The notes under the pieces were generated by a model. That model did not search any database, had not been told where the DNA came from, and saw only the letters and a list, made by a program, of their open reading frames with translations. From contig JBKECY010000050.1 of assembly GCA_047975025.1 (NCBI GenBank), positions 1 to 64,000 on the forward strand: 64,000 nucleotides of DNA, given 5' to 3'. Of the stretch, positions 52,282-60,873 are shown in pieces; positions within the stretch are counted from its first letter, which is position 1; every line of letters starts with the position of its first letter. Origin of the DNA: JBKECY01 sp047975025 (GTDB lineage Bacteria; Bacillota; Clostridia; Lachnospirales; Lachnospiraceae). Both the position numbers and the translations under genes were made by a program.

Positions 52282-54513
52282 ATGTATGAAACAATTATCA
52301 GTAAAATGACGTTAGAAGAAAAAGCAGCTCTTTGTTCCGGACAGGATTTTTGGCATACTAAGGGAATCGAACGGTTGGATATTCCTTCCGTCATGGTATG
52401 TGACGGACCTCATGGATTGAGAAAGCAAGCAGAAGACGCAGATCATCTTGGAATCAATGACAGCATAGAAGCTGTGTGCTTTCCCGCAGCATGTGCCACT
52501 GCTTGTACATTTGACCGGGAGCTTATGCAGCAGATGGGAGAAATACTGGGGACAGAGTGTCAGGCAGAGCGTGTAGCTGTGTTATTAGGGCCGGCGGTCA
52601 ATATTAAAAGATCGCCCCTGTGTGGCAGAAATTTTGAATATGTATCGGAAGATCCCTATATAACCGGAGAGTTGGCGGCAGCCTATATTGAAGGAGTACA
52701 GTCAAAAGATGTGGGAACTTCTATTAAACACTTTGCAGCAAACAATCAGGAACATGAAAGAATGTCCGGCTCATCTGAAGTGGATGAGAGGACCTTGCGT
52801 GAAATCTATTTCCCGGCTTTTGAGACTGCGGTCAAAAAATCCCAGCCTTGGACTGTTATGTGTTCCTATAATAGGTTAAATGGAATCTATGCATCTGAAA
52901 ACGAGTGGCTCTTGCGTGACATACTTAAGAAAGAATGGGGATTTCAAGGCTATGTCATGTCTGACTGGGGGGCAGTCAGCGACCGGGTCAAAGGGTTGCA
53001 GGCAGGGCTGGAATTAGAAATGCCTGCCAGCGATGGAACGAATGATAGGGAAATTGTACAAGCGGTCAAGGAGGGCAGAATTTCTGAATCTGTCGTGAAT
53101 CAGGCTGTCGAGAGAATGCTGCGAGTCCTGTTTCAGTATCAAGACCACAGTATACAGTCAATATTTGACAGAGATGCGGATCATAAGAAAGCAGCAGAAA
53201 TTGCAAAGAGAAGCATAGTATTGCTCAAAAATAATGGGGTGCTGCCATTACAAAAACAGGCCAAAAACATACTGTTTGTCGGGGGATTCGCTGAGACTCC
53301 CAGATATCAGGGCGGCGGCAGTTCCCATATTAATGCGCACCAGGTGGTAAGTGCAATGGAGGCAGCAAAGCCTTATGGAGATATTGCCTATGCTAAAGGG
53401 TTCAGCAGTCAAGAGGACAGGACAGAGCAAACTTTGTGTTTAGAAGCAATTGAAGCAGCAAAGCGGGCTGAGACTGTTGTGATTTTTGCGGGGCTTCCTG
53501 ATGTATTTGAATCGGAAGGCTATGACAGGGTTCATATGCGCCTGCCAGAATGTCAGGATGTATTAATTGAAGAAATTTGCAAAGTCAATAAACATGTTGT
53601 AGTGGTACTGCACAACGGGTCCCCGATAGAAATGACATGGATTCATCATGTGTCCGCAGTTGTTGAGGCGTATTTGGGCGGAGAAGGTGTTGGGGAGGCG
53701 GTAATATCTGTTATATATGGAGACACGAACCCAAGCGGAAAACTTGCGGAGACATTTCCTCTGCGCCTGGAAGATACTCCTTCTTACCTGAATTTTCCGG
53801 GGGCAAATGAAAAGGTGAACTATCAGGAAGGGATTTTCGTAGGTTATCGTTATTACGACACAAAAGATATGGAAGTACTGTTCCCATTTGGACATGGGCT
53901 TAGTTATACCACGTTTGCGTATAGCAATCTGAAGGCGGATATCGTATATCCCGAGGGTACGCCAGAGGTGCAGGTGACTCTGGATATTACAAATACAGGT
54001 GAGGTTGAAGGGCGCGAGATCGTGCAGCTCTATATCAGAGATCTGACACAGCAGACCATTCGGCCATTTCAGGAACTAAAAGGGTTCCAAAGTGTCAATC
54101 TGCTGCCTCATGAGACCAAGACAGTTACGATGCAGTTAGACAGCCGGGCATTTGCCTGGTATAGTGAGCAAATCAAAGACTGGTTTGTTGGAACAGGGAC
54201 TTATGTAATTGCTGTGGGAAAATCCTCCAGAGATATTATGCTGGAAAAAGAAATAGAAATCAGAGGGGGTCAGGAACTTCCCTTTACGGTTACGAAAGAC
54301 GTAACCTTGGGAGAATTGACCAAACATCCTGCAGCAAGAGAATATGTGAAGGAGAATATCCTGGATACACTCACCATGTTTTCCGGCATCGAACAAGAGA
54401 TGCAGGATGCTATGATAAAATACATGCCGCTTCGTGCGCTAAGAAGCTTTGGGGCAGTTTCTAATGAGGAAATTGACAAGTTTGTAGCGGATCTGAAAAA
54501 GCTTTTAGAGTGA
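52282..54513 (+). CDS. GH3 beta-glycosidase (beta-glucosidase/beta-xylosidase type)
   Basis: This 743-residue cytoplasmic enzyme has the GH3 barrel and alpha/beta-sandwich layout. The catalytic aspartate nucleophile is in YVMSDWGAVSD, with upstream substrate-binding motifs GTSIKHFAANNQEHERM and GPAVNIKRSPLCGRNFEY. The second domain carries KRSIVLLKNNGVLPL. A C-terminal fibronectin-III-like domain (PFGHGLSYTTFAYSNL, EGREIVQLYI) follows. It lacks the PA14 insert. With the GH106-like enzyme it would split an imported plant glycoside such as a rhamnosyl-glucoside; that substrate is inference. Start behind AGGAGG. Confidence 0.94.
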   Translation: MYETIISKMTLEEKAALCSGQDFWHTKGIERLDIPSVMVCDGPHGLRKQAEDADHLGINDSIEAVCFPAACATACTFDRELMQQMGEILGTECQAERVAVLLGPAVNIKRSPLCGRNFEYVSEDPYITGELAAAYIEGVQSKDVGTSIKHFAANNQEHERMSGSSEVDERTLREIYFPAFETAVKKSQPWTVMCSYNRLNGIYASENEWLLRDILKKEWGFQGYVMSDWGAVSDRVKGLQAGLELEMPASDGTNDREIVQAVKEGRISESVVNQAVERMLRVLFQYQDHSIQSIFDRDADHKKAAEIAKRSIVLLKNNGVLPLQKQAKNILFVGGFAETPRYQGGGSSHINAHQVVSAMEAAKPYGDIAYAKGFSSQEDRTEQTLCLEAIEAAKRAETVVIFAGLPDVFESEGYDRVHMRLPECQDVLIEEICKVNKHVVVVLHNGSPIEMTWIHHVSAVVEAYLGGEGVGEAVISVIYGDTNPSGKLAETFPLRLEDTPSYLNFPGANEKVNYQEGIFVGYRYYDTKDMEVLFPFGHGLSYTTFAYSNLKADIVYPEGTPEVQVTLDITNTGEVEGREIVQLYIRDLTQQTIRPFQELKGFQSVNLLPHETKTVTMQLDSRAFAWYSEQIKDWFVGTGTYVIAVGKSSRDIMLEKEIEIRGGQELPFTVTKDVTLGELTKHPAAREYVKENILDTLTMFSGIEQEMQDAMIKYMPLRALRSFGAVSNEEIDKFVADLKKLLE

Positions 54514-54569
54514 AGAACCTCCCTCCTTTGAGAAAATATATCAACAGCATTAAAAAAAGGGAAATCATG

Positions 54570-54598
54570 TTTACAAAAAAACTCTCATAGTGTAGACT
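54570..54598 (+). promoter_or_regulatory. Promoter of the ECF-type transporter operon
   Basis: TTTACA at 54570-54575 and TAGACT at 54593-54598 with a 17-bp spacer lie in the 136-bp gap after the GH3 gene. No riboswitch fold was recognised in the short leader. Confidence 0.6.
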
Positions 54599-54649
54599 GC
54601 AAGCTGGATTATAGGATAATAATGGACTATAGAAAGGGCAGGCAGTACA

Positions 54650-55192
54650 GTGAGATTTCAAAGATTTGCATTAAAAGATATAGTGTTTCTGGCGATTATG
54701 GCGGCAGCATTGCTGTTGCTGGGGGCGATTTCCATGCCACTTATGGGCGTCCGGATCTTCGGTATTCAGACATTGCTTACAGGACCGTTGTATGCAGTAA
54801 TGACAGTGATAGCGCTGACGAAGGTACCAAAGCCAGGAGCACTTATTTTATTGGGCTTTTTTAACGGAATTATTCTTTTTATGATGAGTCCGATCATGTT
54901 GTTGTCAATGTTGGTCGGGGCGGTCCTTTCAGAGGCGGTCGTTGCGGTTATTTTCAGAGGATTTGACTCACCCAAGGCCAGATGCCTGGCAGCAGCGTTG
55001 TTTATCCCGCTTTCTTTACCGGGACAGCTCCTATTCTATGGAGTTTTAGATCCGGAAGCATGGGGGGAGCTGCAGCACCAGCCTCTTATGACCGTCATCA
55101 TTGTAGCCGCTACGGTTCTGCTGAGTGCCCTGGGTGCCTGGGTAGGACAAAAAATCGCTAAGGAATTGCAAAAAGCAGGAAAGTTGAAATAA
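54650..55192 (+). CDS. ECF-type transporter S component, Trep_Strep/MptS family membrane protein
   Basis: This 180-residue protein has five or six hydrophobic helices (FLAIMAAALLLLGAISMPL, LLSMLVGAVLSEAVVAVIF, LMTVIIVAATVLLSALGAWVG). The length and arrangement match the Trep_Strep family of substrate-binding S components, whose ligand is not known to me. It uses GTG as start, with AAAGGG upstream. EcfT and ATPase genes follow immediately, so it has a dedicated module. Confidence 0.8.
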   Translation: MRFQRFALKDIVFLAIMAAALLLLGAISMPLMGVRIFGIQTLLTGPLYAVMTVIALTKVPKPGALILLGFFNGIILFMMSPIMLLSMLVGAVLSEAVVAVIFRGFDSPKARCLAAALFIPLSLPGQLLFYGVLDPEAWGELQHQPLMTVIIVAATVLLSALGAWVGQKIAKELQKAGKLK

Positions 55193-55194
55193 AT

Positions 55195-55875
55195 ATGACC
55201 GGAATACAGACTCAGAATTCGCTACACCCATTCATAGCCATTGCAGGCTCCATCGCCATGCTGATTACGGGACTGGCCTTAGCCAGAAGCCCGTATTTTA
55301 TGGTGCTTTTGTTGGCATATGCACTTTTGCTGCTCGGATTTGGCTATTGGGACATTTTATGGAAAGTATTGCTCGTATTTATTACGGTGGGTGCCATCAT
55401 AGGGACAATAACCTTTTTATTTACATCGGATGCAACGCGCATTCTGCAGATGATGGGGCGCATTGTTGTTATGGGCTTGGCGGCAATTCCGCTCGTGACC
55501 ATGCCGCCCATACGGCTGACGCGTTGTCTGGCACAGGTACACTGTCCCAGAACAATTACACTTGGAATCTTGATTGTATCGAGATTCTTCCCCCTTATGC
55601 AGAGGGAATGTCAGCAGATACGTCAGGCCATGCGTACCAGAGGAGCCAGTGTCGCCTGGTACCGGCCGTCCTGTCTGTATCGTGCTTTTTTGATTCCGTT
55701 GCTGACGAGGCTGGTCAATATATCGGATACATTAACACTTTCTCTCGAAACGAGAGGTTTTGAATTAGGGGGGCTGCCGGCAACGATTTATGAGCCGGTC
55801 GCTTTGCGCAGTCGGGATAAGCTTTTTGCAGGAATCTTAGTTCTTCTGCTGGGAGGAATGGTGATCGCAGGATGA
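55195..55875 (+). CDS. ECF transporter transmembrane component EcfT (CbiQ family)
   Basis: This 226-residue protein has four or five membrane helices and the two Ala-Arg-Gly-type coupling motifs of EcfT, AMRTRGAS and SLETRGFE, which dock to the ATPases. The family segment SRFFPLMQRECQQIRQA is also present. It starts 2 bp after the S-component gene and overlaps the ATPase gene by 4 bp, so the module is translationally coupled. Confidence 0.92.
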   Translation: MTGIQTQNSLHPFIAIAGSIAMLITGLALARSPYFMVLLLAYALLLLGFGYWDILWKVLLVFITVGAIIGTITFLFTSDATRILQMMGRIVVMGLAAIPLVTMPPIRLTRCLAQVHCPRTITLGILIVSRFFPLMQRECQQIRQAMRTRGASVAWYRPSCLYRAFLIPLLTRLVNISDTLTLSLETRGFELGGLPATIYEPVALRSRDKLFAGILVLLLGGMVIAG

Positions 55876-56687
55876 AACATGCAGCAATCGCATTGGAAAA
55901 CGTGAGCTTTACATATTTTGGAAGCAGCCAGCCGGTATTAACCGATCTCACCTGTGAGATCCCCTATGGCGCCCTTACTGTTATTTCCGGAGCTTCGGGA
56001 GAGGGCAAGACCACGCTTCTGTCAATTTTAAACGGAAGCATACCTCGTGTGACGGATGGGACGCTGACCGGGACAATTTGGCTCGATGGTCAGGATAGCC
56101 GGGAACTGTCTATGGGAGCCATTTCCCATTATATTGGAAGTGTTCTGCAAAATGCAGAGGATCAGATCATACATAGCAGAGTAGAAGATGAAGTTGCCTT
56201 TGGCTGCGAAAATATGGCAGTGCCGGCAGATGAAATACAGGAGCGTGTCGCAAAAGCGCTGGAACGCATGGAACTTGGAGCGGACTGGGCGACAGAGACA
56301 CTCTCAGGAGGGCAAAAGCAGCGCCTGATTACGGCGACCACCTTAGCAATGGGGCAAAAAATCGTGCTGCTGGATGAGCCTTTAGCCAATCTCGATTTAG
56401 ATGGGAGTTTGCAGCTGCTTACTGTACTGAAAGATCTGGCGGCAGAAGGTTATGCGGTGCTGTTGGTAGAGCACAGATTGGATGTGACACTGCCATTTGC
56501 CAGCCGGCTGCTCTGGCTGCAGGATGGACGGCTGACTGCCTATGATGATCCGGCGGCGACTTTCTCACATGTGGAGCAGGTCATCCCCCGGGCGGACAGA
56601 CTGGAGGGCACCAAGGAGCAAATACCGCTGTTTGTGCTAAAAGACGTCAGCTGTGAAATCGGTGGGGCGTATTCTCGATTCGATTAA
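55872..56687 (+). CDS. ECF transporter ATPase, first nucleotide-binding domain (ORF ends at a probable frameshift)
   Basis: This 271-residue frame contains one complete ABC ATPase domain: Walker A SGASGEGKTTLL, signature LSGGQKQRL, Walker B IVLLDEPLANLDL. Its last residues, FVLKDVSCEIGG, are the opening strand of a second ATPase domain, then the frame stops. The rest of that second domain continues in the next frame from 56653. One fewer G in GGGG at 56663-56666 would fuse both into a two-domain ATPase of ~480 residues, the usual form for Trep_Strep-type ECF systems. It overlaps EcfT by 4 bp. Confidence 0.88.
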   Translation: MKHAAIALENVSFTYFGSSQPVLTDLTCEIPYGALTVISGASGEGKTTLLSILNGSIPRVTDGTLTGTIWLDGQDSRELSMGAISHYIGSVLQNAEDQIIHSRVEDEVAFGCENMAVPADEIQERVAKALERMELGADWATETLSGGQKQRLITATTLAMGQKIVLLDEPLANLDLDGSLQLLTVLKDLAAEGYAVLLVEHRLDVTLPFASRLLWLQDGRLTAYDDPAATFSHVEQVIPRADRLEGTKEQIPLFVLKDVSCEIGGAYSRFD

Positions 56688-59112
56688 TCTTACGATCTAC
56701 AAAGGTGAACGTGTGCTGCTGTTAGGAGAGAACGGGTGCGGCAAAACCACGTTACTCAGGCTGTTGGCAACGATGGTCTACCCCAGTGAAGGGGTGTTTG
56801 AGCAAAACATCATGGAGCAGGGTCAGGTATTTGCAGATACGGAGTGGTTCCGTAAAGTTGGGTATGTATTTCAGAACCCAACCTATCAGCTGTTCATGCC
56901 ATCGGTGCAGGAGGAGGTCGGATTCCGTTCCCCTTCTGAAGCGCATACAGCAGATGTCTTGCAGCGGTTTTCCATGCAGGATATTGAGTTGAGGCACCCA
57001 CAGTCGCTTTCCCAAGGACAAAAGCGCAGGGTCAGTGTAGCGGGAATCACAGCAGGCGGCCCGCAGGCGCTTCTGCTGGATGAGCCGACAGTCGGACAGG
57101 ATTTTGACAATCTAAAGCGGCTGGTCGGTATCTTAGATGCAATGCAGCAGGAACAGGAGATGACAATGGTGACGGTCACACACGATTATCGGTGTGCGGC
57201 GGTATTCGCTGACCGCGTCGTCTGGATGAAAGACGGACGCATTTATCAAATCGGTGGCCCGGAACTGGTGGAAACTTATTTTAAAGAAAGAAACCGACCA
57301 CGCAGGCTCGAAGAAAAAAATGTAAGGAGACAGAAAAAATTGGATGAATTACAGGCGAAACAGAAACGCTATCCGAACCTGAACAGCAGACTTTTACAGA
57401 TGGTACCGGAAAGTGTGAAATATATTGCCGGGTCTGTCCTAAGTCAATGGATTGCATTATTGTGCAATATGGCGGTGATTTTCTCTGTATCCTTTGCAAT
57501 CGCTTCGGCTGTGTCAGGCACAGCAGCGGACTACAAAATCCCCGCGATTATATTTGCAGTGGCCCTGCTGGTGCGCCAGTGTGCTATTCGAATACAGACC
57601 AGAATGCAGTTTCTTGCGACAACACAAGTCAAAGGTATTCTGCGCCGGCAGTTTTATCAAAAACTGCTGTCTATGGGAGAGGGGTACAAGGAGAAGATGT
57701 CAACAGGCGAAGTCGTGCAGATTATGGGCGAGGGTGTGGAGCAGTTGGAAACTTATTTTGGCCAATACCTGCCCCAGCTGGTCTATGCAATCGCAGCCCC
57801 GCTGACTTTATTTGCGGTCATTGCGACATTTAGCCCCAGAACAGCGATTGTGCTGTTCGCCTTTGTTCCGCTGATTCCGGTCAGCATTATGCTGATCCAG
57901 AAGCTGGCAAGGCGGCTCCTGGCGAAATACTGGAAACGCTATACGGATCTGGGAGATGTGTTTCTCGAAAATACCCAGGGCCTGACAACACTTAAAATTT
58001 ATCAGGCAGATGCCTACAAACAAAGGCAGATGGAAGAAAAATCCGAGCTTTTTCGAAAGGCAACAATGAAAGTACTCAGCATGCAGCTTAACTCTGTTAC
58101 CATGATGGATATTATTGCGTTTGGTGGAGCGGCAGTGGGCGTAATTCTGGCTGTCACACAGGCGGCCTCCGGTCAATTGGCTTTGTTCTATGCACTGGCT
58201 ATCATTTTGCTGTCCTCAGAATTTTTCATTCCTATGCGGATTCTGGGATCGTTCTTCCATATTGCCATGAATGGCATGGCGGCCGCACGCAAAATGTTCC
58301 GTATTCTGGATACCCCGGTGGAAGATCCGGGTGAAGAAGTCCTAGAACGGGTGCCGCAGACCATTTGCTTTGAAAATGTGAACTTTTCTTATACGCTGGA
58401 TCGGCCGATTCTAAAAGATCTGACATTTCAGGCGGCTCCGGGGTCATTTATAGCAATCGCCGGTGTCTCGGGCAGCGGCAAAAGCACAATCGCCGGGCTG
58501 CTGACGGCAAGAAATAAAATGTATGAGGGAAGCATCACAATTGGGAAGCAGCAGTTAAAAGACATTCATGAAGCGAATCTTCATACCTATATATCATTGC
58601 TCCGGGATAAATCCTATCTGTTCACAGGAACCGTTCGTGAAAATCTGCTGATGGCAGATCCGAATGCCACGGATACACAGATGTGGGAGGCGTTGGAACA
58701 ATCCCGTATTGCGGATTTCCTGCGTGGTGAAGCCGGTCTGGAAACTGTGCTGACGGAACAGGGAATGAATCTGTCCGGAGGGCAGCGGCAGAGAATCGCG
58801 CTGGCCAGAGCACTTTTGCAAGATGCGCCGGTCTACATTTTTGACGAAGCCACCTCCAATATTGATGTGGAAAGTGAAGAAAGTATCTTACAGGTCATGC
58901 AGGAACTGGCACAGAAAAAGACAGTGATTATGGTATCGCACCGGCTGGCAAATACAGTACATGCAGACAAAATTCTGGTACTGGAGCAAGGTGTGCTGGC
59001 GGAAACAGGGACACATAAGGAGCTTATGGCGTGCAAAGGGGTCTATGCCGCTATGTATACTGCCCAGAAGAAGCTGGAGTCTTATACTCAGGAGGTGACA
59101 GAGCATGCGTAA
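56653..59112 (+). CDS. Second ECF ATPase domain joined in frame to a CydD-like ABC exporter subunit
   Basis: This is an 819-residue frame. Residues 1-215 are an ABC ATPase domain (Walker A GENGCGKTTLL, signature SLSQGQKRR, Walker B LLLDEPTVGQD). From about residue 230 a complete half-transporter begins: six membrane helices (YFGQYLPQLVYAIAAPLTLF and others) and an ATPase domain (Walker A GVSGSGKST, signature LSGGQRQR, Walker B YIFDEATSNID). The junction holds a ribosome site TAAGGAG at 57323-57329 and a TTG at 57340 that would start a normal 590-residue exporter. With six A instead of seven at 57314-57320 the ATPase would end there at TAA. So this is probably two genes, and the fusion is doubtful. 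Substrate unknown. Confidence 0.82.
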   Translation: MKSVGRILDSINLTIYKGERVLLLGENGCGKTTLLRLLATMVYPSEGVFEQNIMEQGQVFADTEWFRKVGYVFQNPTYQLFMPSVQEEVGFRSPSEAHTADVLQRFSMQDIELRHPQSLSQGQKRRVSVAGITAGGPQALLLDEPTVGQDFDNLKRLVGILDAMQQEQEMTMVTVTHDYRCAAVFADRVVWMKDGRIYQIGGPELVETYFKERNRPRRLEEKNVRRQKKLDELQAKQKRYPNLNSRLLQMVPESVKYIAGSVLSQWIALLCNMAVIFSVSFAIASAVSGTAADYKIPAIIFAVALLVRQCAIRIQTRMQFLATTQVKGILRRQFYQKLLSMGEGYKEKMSTGEVVQIMGEGVEQLETYFGQYLPQLVYAIAAPLTLFAVIATFSPRTAIVLFAFVPLIPVSIMLIQKLARRLLAKYWKRYTDLGDVFLENTQGLTTLKIYQADAYKQRQMEEKSELFRKATMKVLSMQLNSVTMMDIIAFGGAAVGVILAVTQAASGQLALFYALAIILLSSEFFIPMRILGSFFHIAMNGMAAARKMFRILDTPVEDPGEEVLERVPQTICFENVNFSYTLDRPILKDLTFQAAPGSFIAIAGVSGSGKSTIAGLLTARNKMYEGSITIGKQQLKDIHEANLHTYISLLRDKSYLFTGTVRENLLMADPNATDTQMWEALEQSRIADFLRGEAGLETVLTEQGMNLSGGQRQRIALARALLQDAPVYIFDEATSNIDVESEESILQVMQELAQKKTVIMVSHRLANTVHADKILVLEQGVLAETGTHKELMACKGVYAAMYTAQKKLESYTQEVTEHA
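57323..57342 (+). promoter_or_regulatory. Internal ribosome site and TTG start of the exporter subunit
   Basis: TAAGGAG, then 10 nt, then TTG (57340) opens with MDELQAKQKRYPNLNSR. This supports separate translation of the CydD-like subunit, even though no stop codon separates it from the ATPase domain in the sequence as given. Confidence 0.55.
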
Positions 59113-60766
59113 GAGAAAAACAATGGTAATTATGTTGAAATTAATCGTGCTGGTCCGCCCCATGCTGCCCATCATGTTTCTGGCAGTGCTTGCGGGGGTA
59201 TTGGGCTTTTTGTGCGCATCTGCGATTACCTTGCTTGGCGGCTATGCTCTATTGGAAGTGTTTGATGTTTATACAACGGGGCTGGGGCTGACAACACTGT
59301 TGGTACTGGCCGTTGCAGCCGGCATTGGACGAGGACTGCTGCACTACGCTGAGCAGGCGGCAAATCACTATATTGCCTTTAAATTACTGGCTACGATTCG
59401 CAGTAAAGTGTTCAAAGCTTTGCGCAGGCTGGCACCGGCCAAACTCGAAGGCCGTAACAAAGGGGATCTGATTGCACTGATTACTTCCGACGTAGAGTTA
59501 TTGGAGGTGTTCTATGCGCATACGATTTCTCCCATTGCCATTGCCATCCTTATGGTGGTACTGATGGTGCTTTATATCGGACAGTTCCACTGGATACTGG
59601 GAGCGGTCGCGCTGGGGGCCTATCTGCTGGTGGGAGCGGTCATTCCGATCATCAACTCCGTTTTTGTCAATGCACCGGGGCATAAGCAGAGGACTTCCTT
59701 TGCCGCACTGAGCAGCTTCATTCTGGACAGTCTGCGGGGCCTGCCTGAGATTTTGCAGTATGGCGTGGGAGCGCTCAGAATGCAGCAGATGGCAGAACGT
59801 ACGGGACAGCTGCAGATGCACCAGCAGAAATTAAAAAAGCATGAGGCACATACCAGAGGGTTTACGGATGCAGCCATTCTGCTGGCAGCGATTGCCATGC
59901 TGTTTACCTGCCTCTATCTGAACAGCCGGGGAGAACTTGCACCTGAGGCAATTTTACTGGCTGTAATTGCCCTGATGGGCTCGTTTGGACCGGTGACGGC
60001 TTTATCCAATCTGTCGAACAATCTGGCACTGACGCTCTCAAGCGGAGACCGCGTGCTGCAGATTCTGGAAGAAGAACCGGAGACGGAGGAGGTACGGCAG
60101 GGTGCAGATGTGGTATTCGAAGGTGCCGCCTGTGAGAATATAAGCTTTTCCTATCAGGAAGAGACGATCCTGCGGGATATAAGCTTACAGATACAGCCCG
60201 GAAAAATCATTGGCATCACCGGCAAGAGTGGTTCCGGTAAATCAACGCTCTTAAAACTTTTGATGCGTTTCTGGGATACGGACAGAGGAAGTGTTACAAT
60301 ATCGCAGGAAGATATTCGGCATATCAACACAAGTGCCCTTCGTACGATGGAAAGTTATGTGACGCAGGAAACACAGCTGTTTGATGAGAGTATCGAAGAG
60401 AATATCCGGATTGCACGTCTTTCAGCCACAGATGAAGAGGTGGCTGAAGCTGCCAGGAAAGCGTCGCTGCACGATTTTATTACAACGCTGCCTGACGGGT
60501 ATAAGACAAATGTCGGTGAACTTGGCGACAATCTGTCGGGAGGTGAGAGGCAGCGCATCGGCATTGCACGTGCGTTTTTAAGTAATGCCAGACTTATGCT
60601 GTTAGATGAGCCGACAAGCAATCTGGACAGCCTGAATGAGGGTGTGATTTTAAAATCTGTCCGCAAAGAAAAAGAGGACCGTACGGTCGTGCTGGTGTCC
60701 CATAGAGAATCCACAATGCAGCTGGCAGATTACAGTTATTCGGTAGAAAACGGACGATTGTCCTGA
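59105..60766 (+). CDS. CydC-like ABC exporter subunit
   Basis: This 553-residue half-transporter has six membrane helices in the first ~320 residues, then an ATPase domain with Walker A GKSGSGKSTLL, Q-loop YVTQETQLFDES, signature LSGGERQR and Walker B LMLLDEPTSNLD. It overlaps the preceding exporter gene by 8 bp, so the two form a heterodimer. The pair resembles CydDC (thiol export), but no cytochrome bd gene is present and this arrangement after an ECF module is usually listed without a known substrate. Confidence 0.9.
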   Translation: MRKRKTMVIMLKLIVLVRPMLPIMFLAVLAGVLGFLCASAITLLGGYALLEVFDVYTTGLGLTTLLVLAVAAGIGRGLLHYAEQAANHYIAFKLLATIRSKVFKALRRLAPAKLEGRNKGDLIALITSDVELLEVFYAHTISPIAIAILMVVLMVLYIGQFHWILGAVALGAYLLVGAVIPIINSVFVNAPGHKQRTSFAALSSFILDSLRGLPEILQYGVGALRMQQMAERTGQLQMHQQKLKKHEAHTRGFTDAAILLAAIAMLFTCLYLNSRGELAPEAILLAVIALMGSFGPVTALSNLSNNLALTLSSGDRVLQILEEEPETEEVRQGADVVFEGAACENISFSYQEETILRDISLQIQPGKIIGITGKSGSGKSTLLKLLMRFWDTDRGSVTISQEDIRHINTSALRTMESYVTQETQLFDESIEENIRIARLSATDEEVAEAARKASLHDFITTLPDGYKTNVGELGDNLSGGERQRIGIARAFLSNARLMLLDEPTSNLDSLNEGVILKSVRKEKEDRTVVLVSHRESTMQLADYSYSVENGRLS

Positions 60767-60778
60767 CAGAAGCAAGCT

Positions 60779-60840
60779 AAAGTGTTAAAAAATCCCTTGT
60801 CGCAAAAGAATTGCGGACAAGGGATTTTTTAACACTTTTT
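60779..60840. terminator. Strong bidirectional terminator between the exporter operon and aroC
   Basis: A perfect stem of more than 20 bp (AGTGTTAAAAAATCCCTTGT and its complement) with an inner GCAA/TTGC pair ends in seven T. A-runs and T-runs on both sides make it active for both convergent transcripts. Confidence 0.93.
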
Positions 60841-60873
60841 TTGTGATTTTTTTCGTGATTTCTTTAGATTTCT

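Noticed and set aside
57340..60766. Firm naming of the exporter pair as CydD and CydC
   Set aside because: Fold and order are similar, but no cytochrome bd genes are present and many unrelated exporters share these features, so only a CydDC-like label is given.
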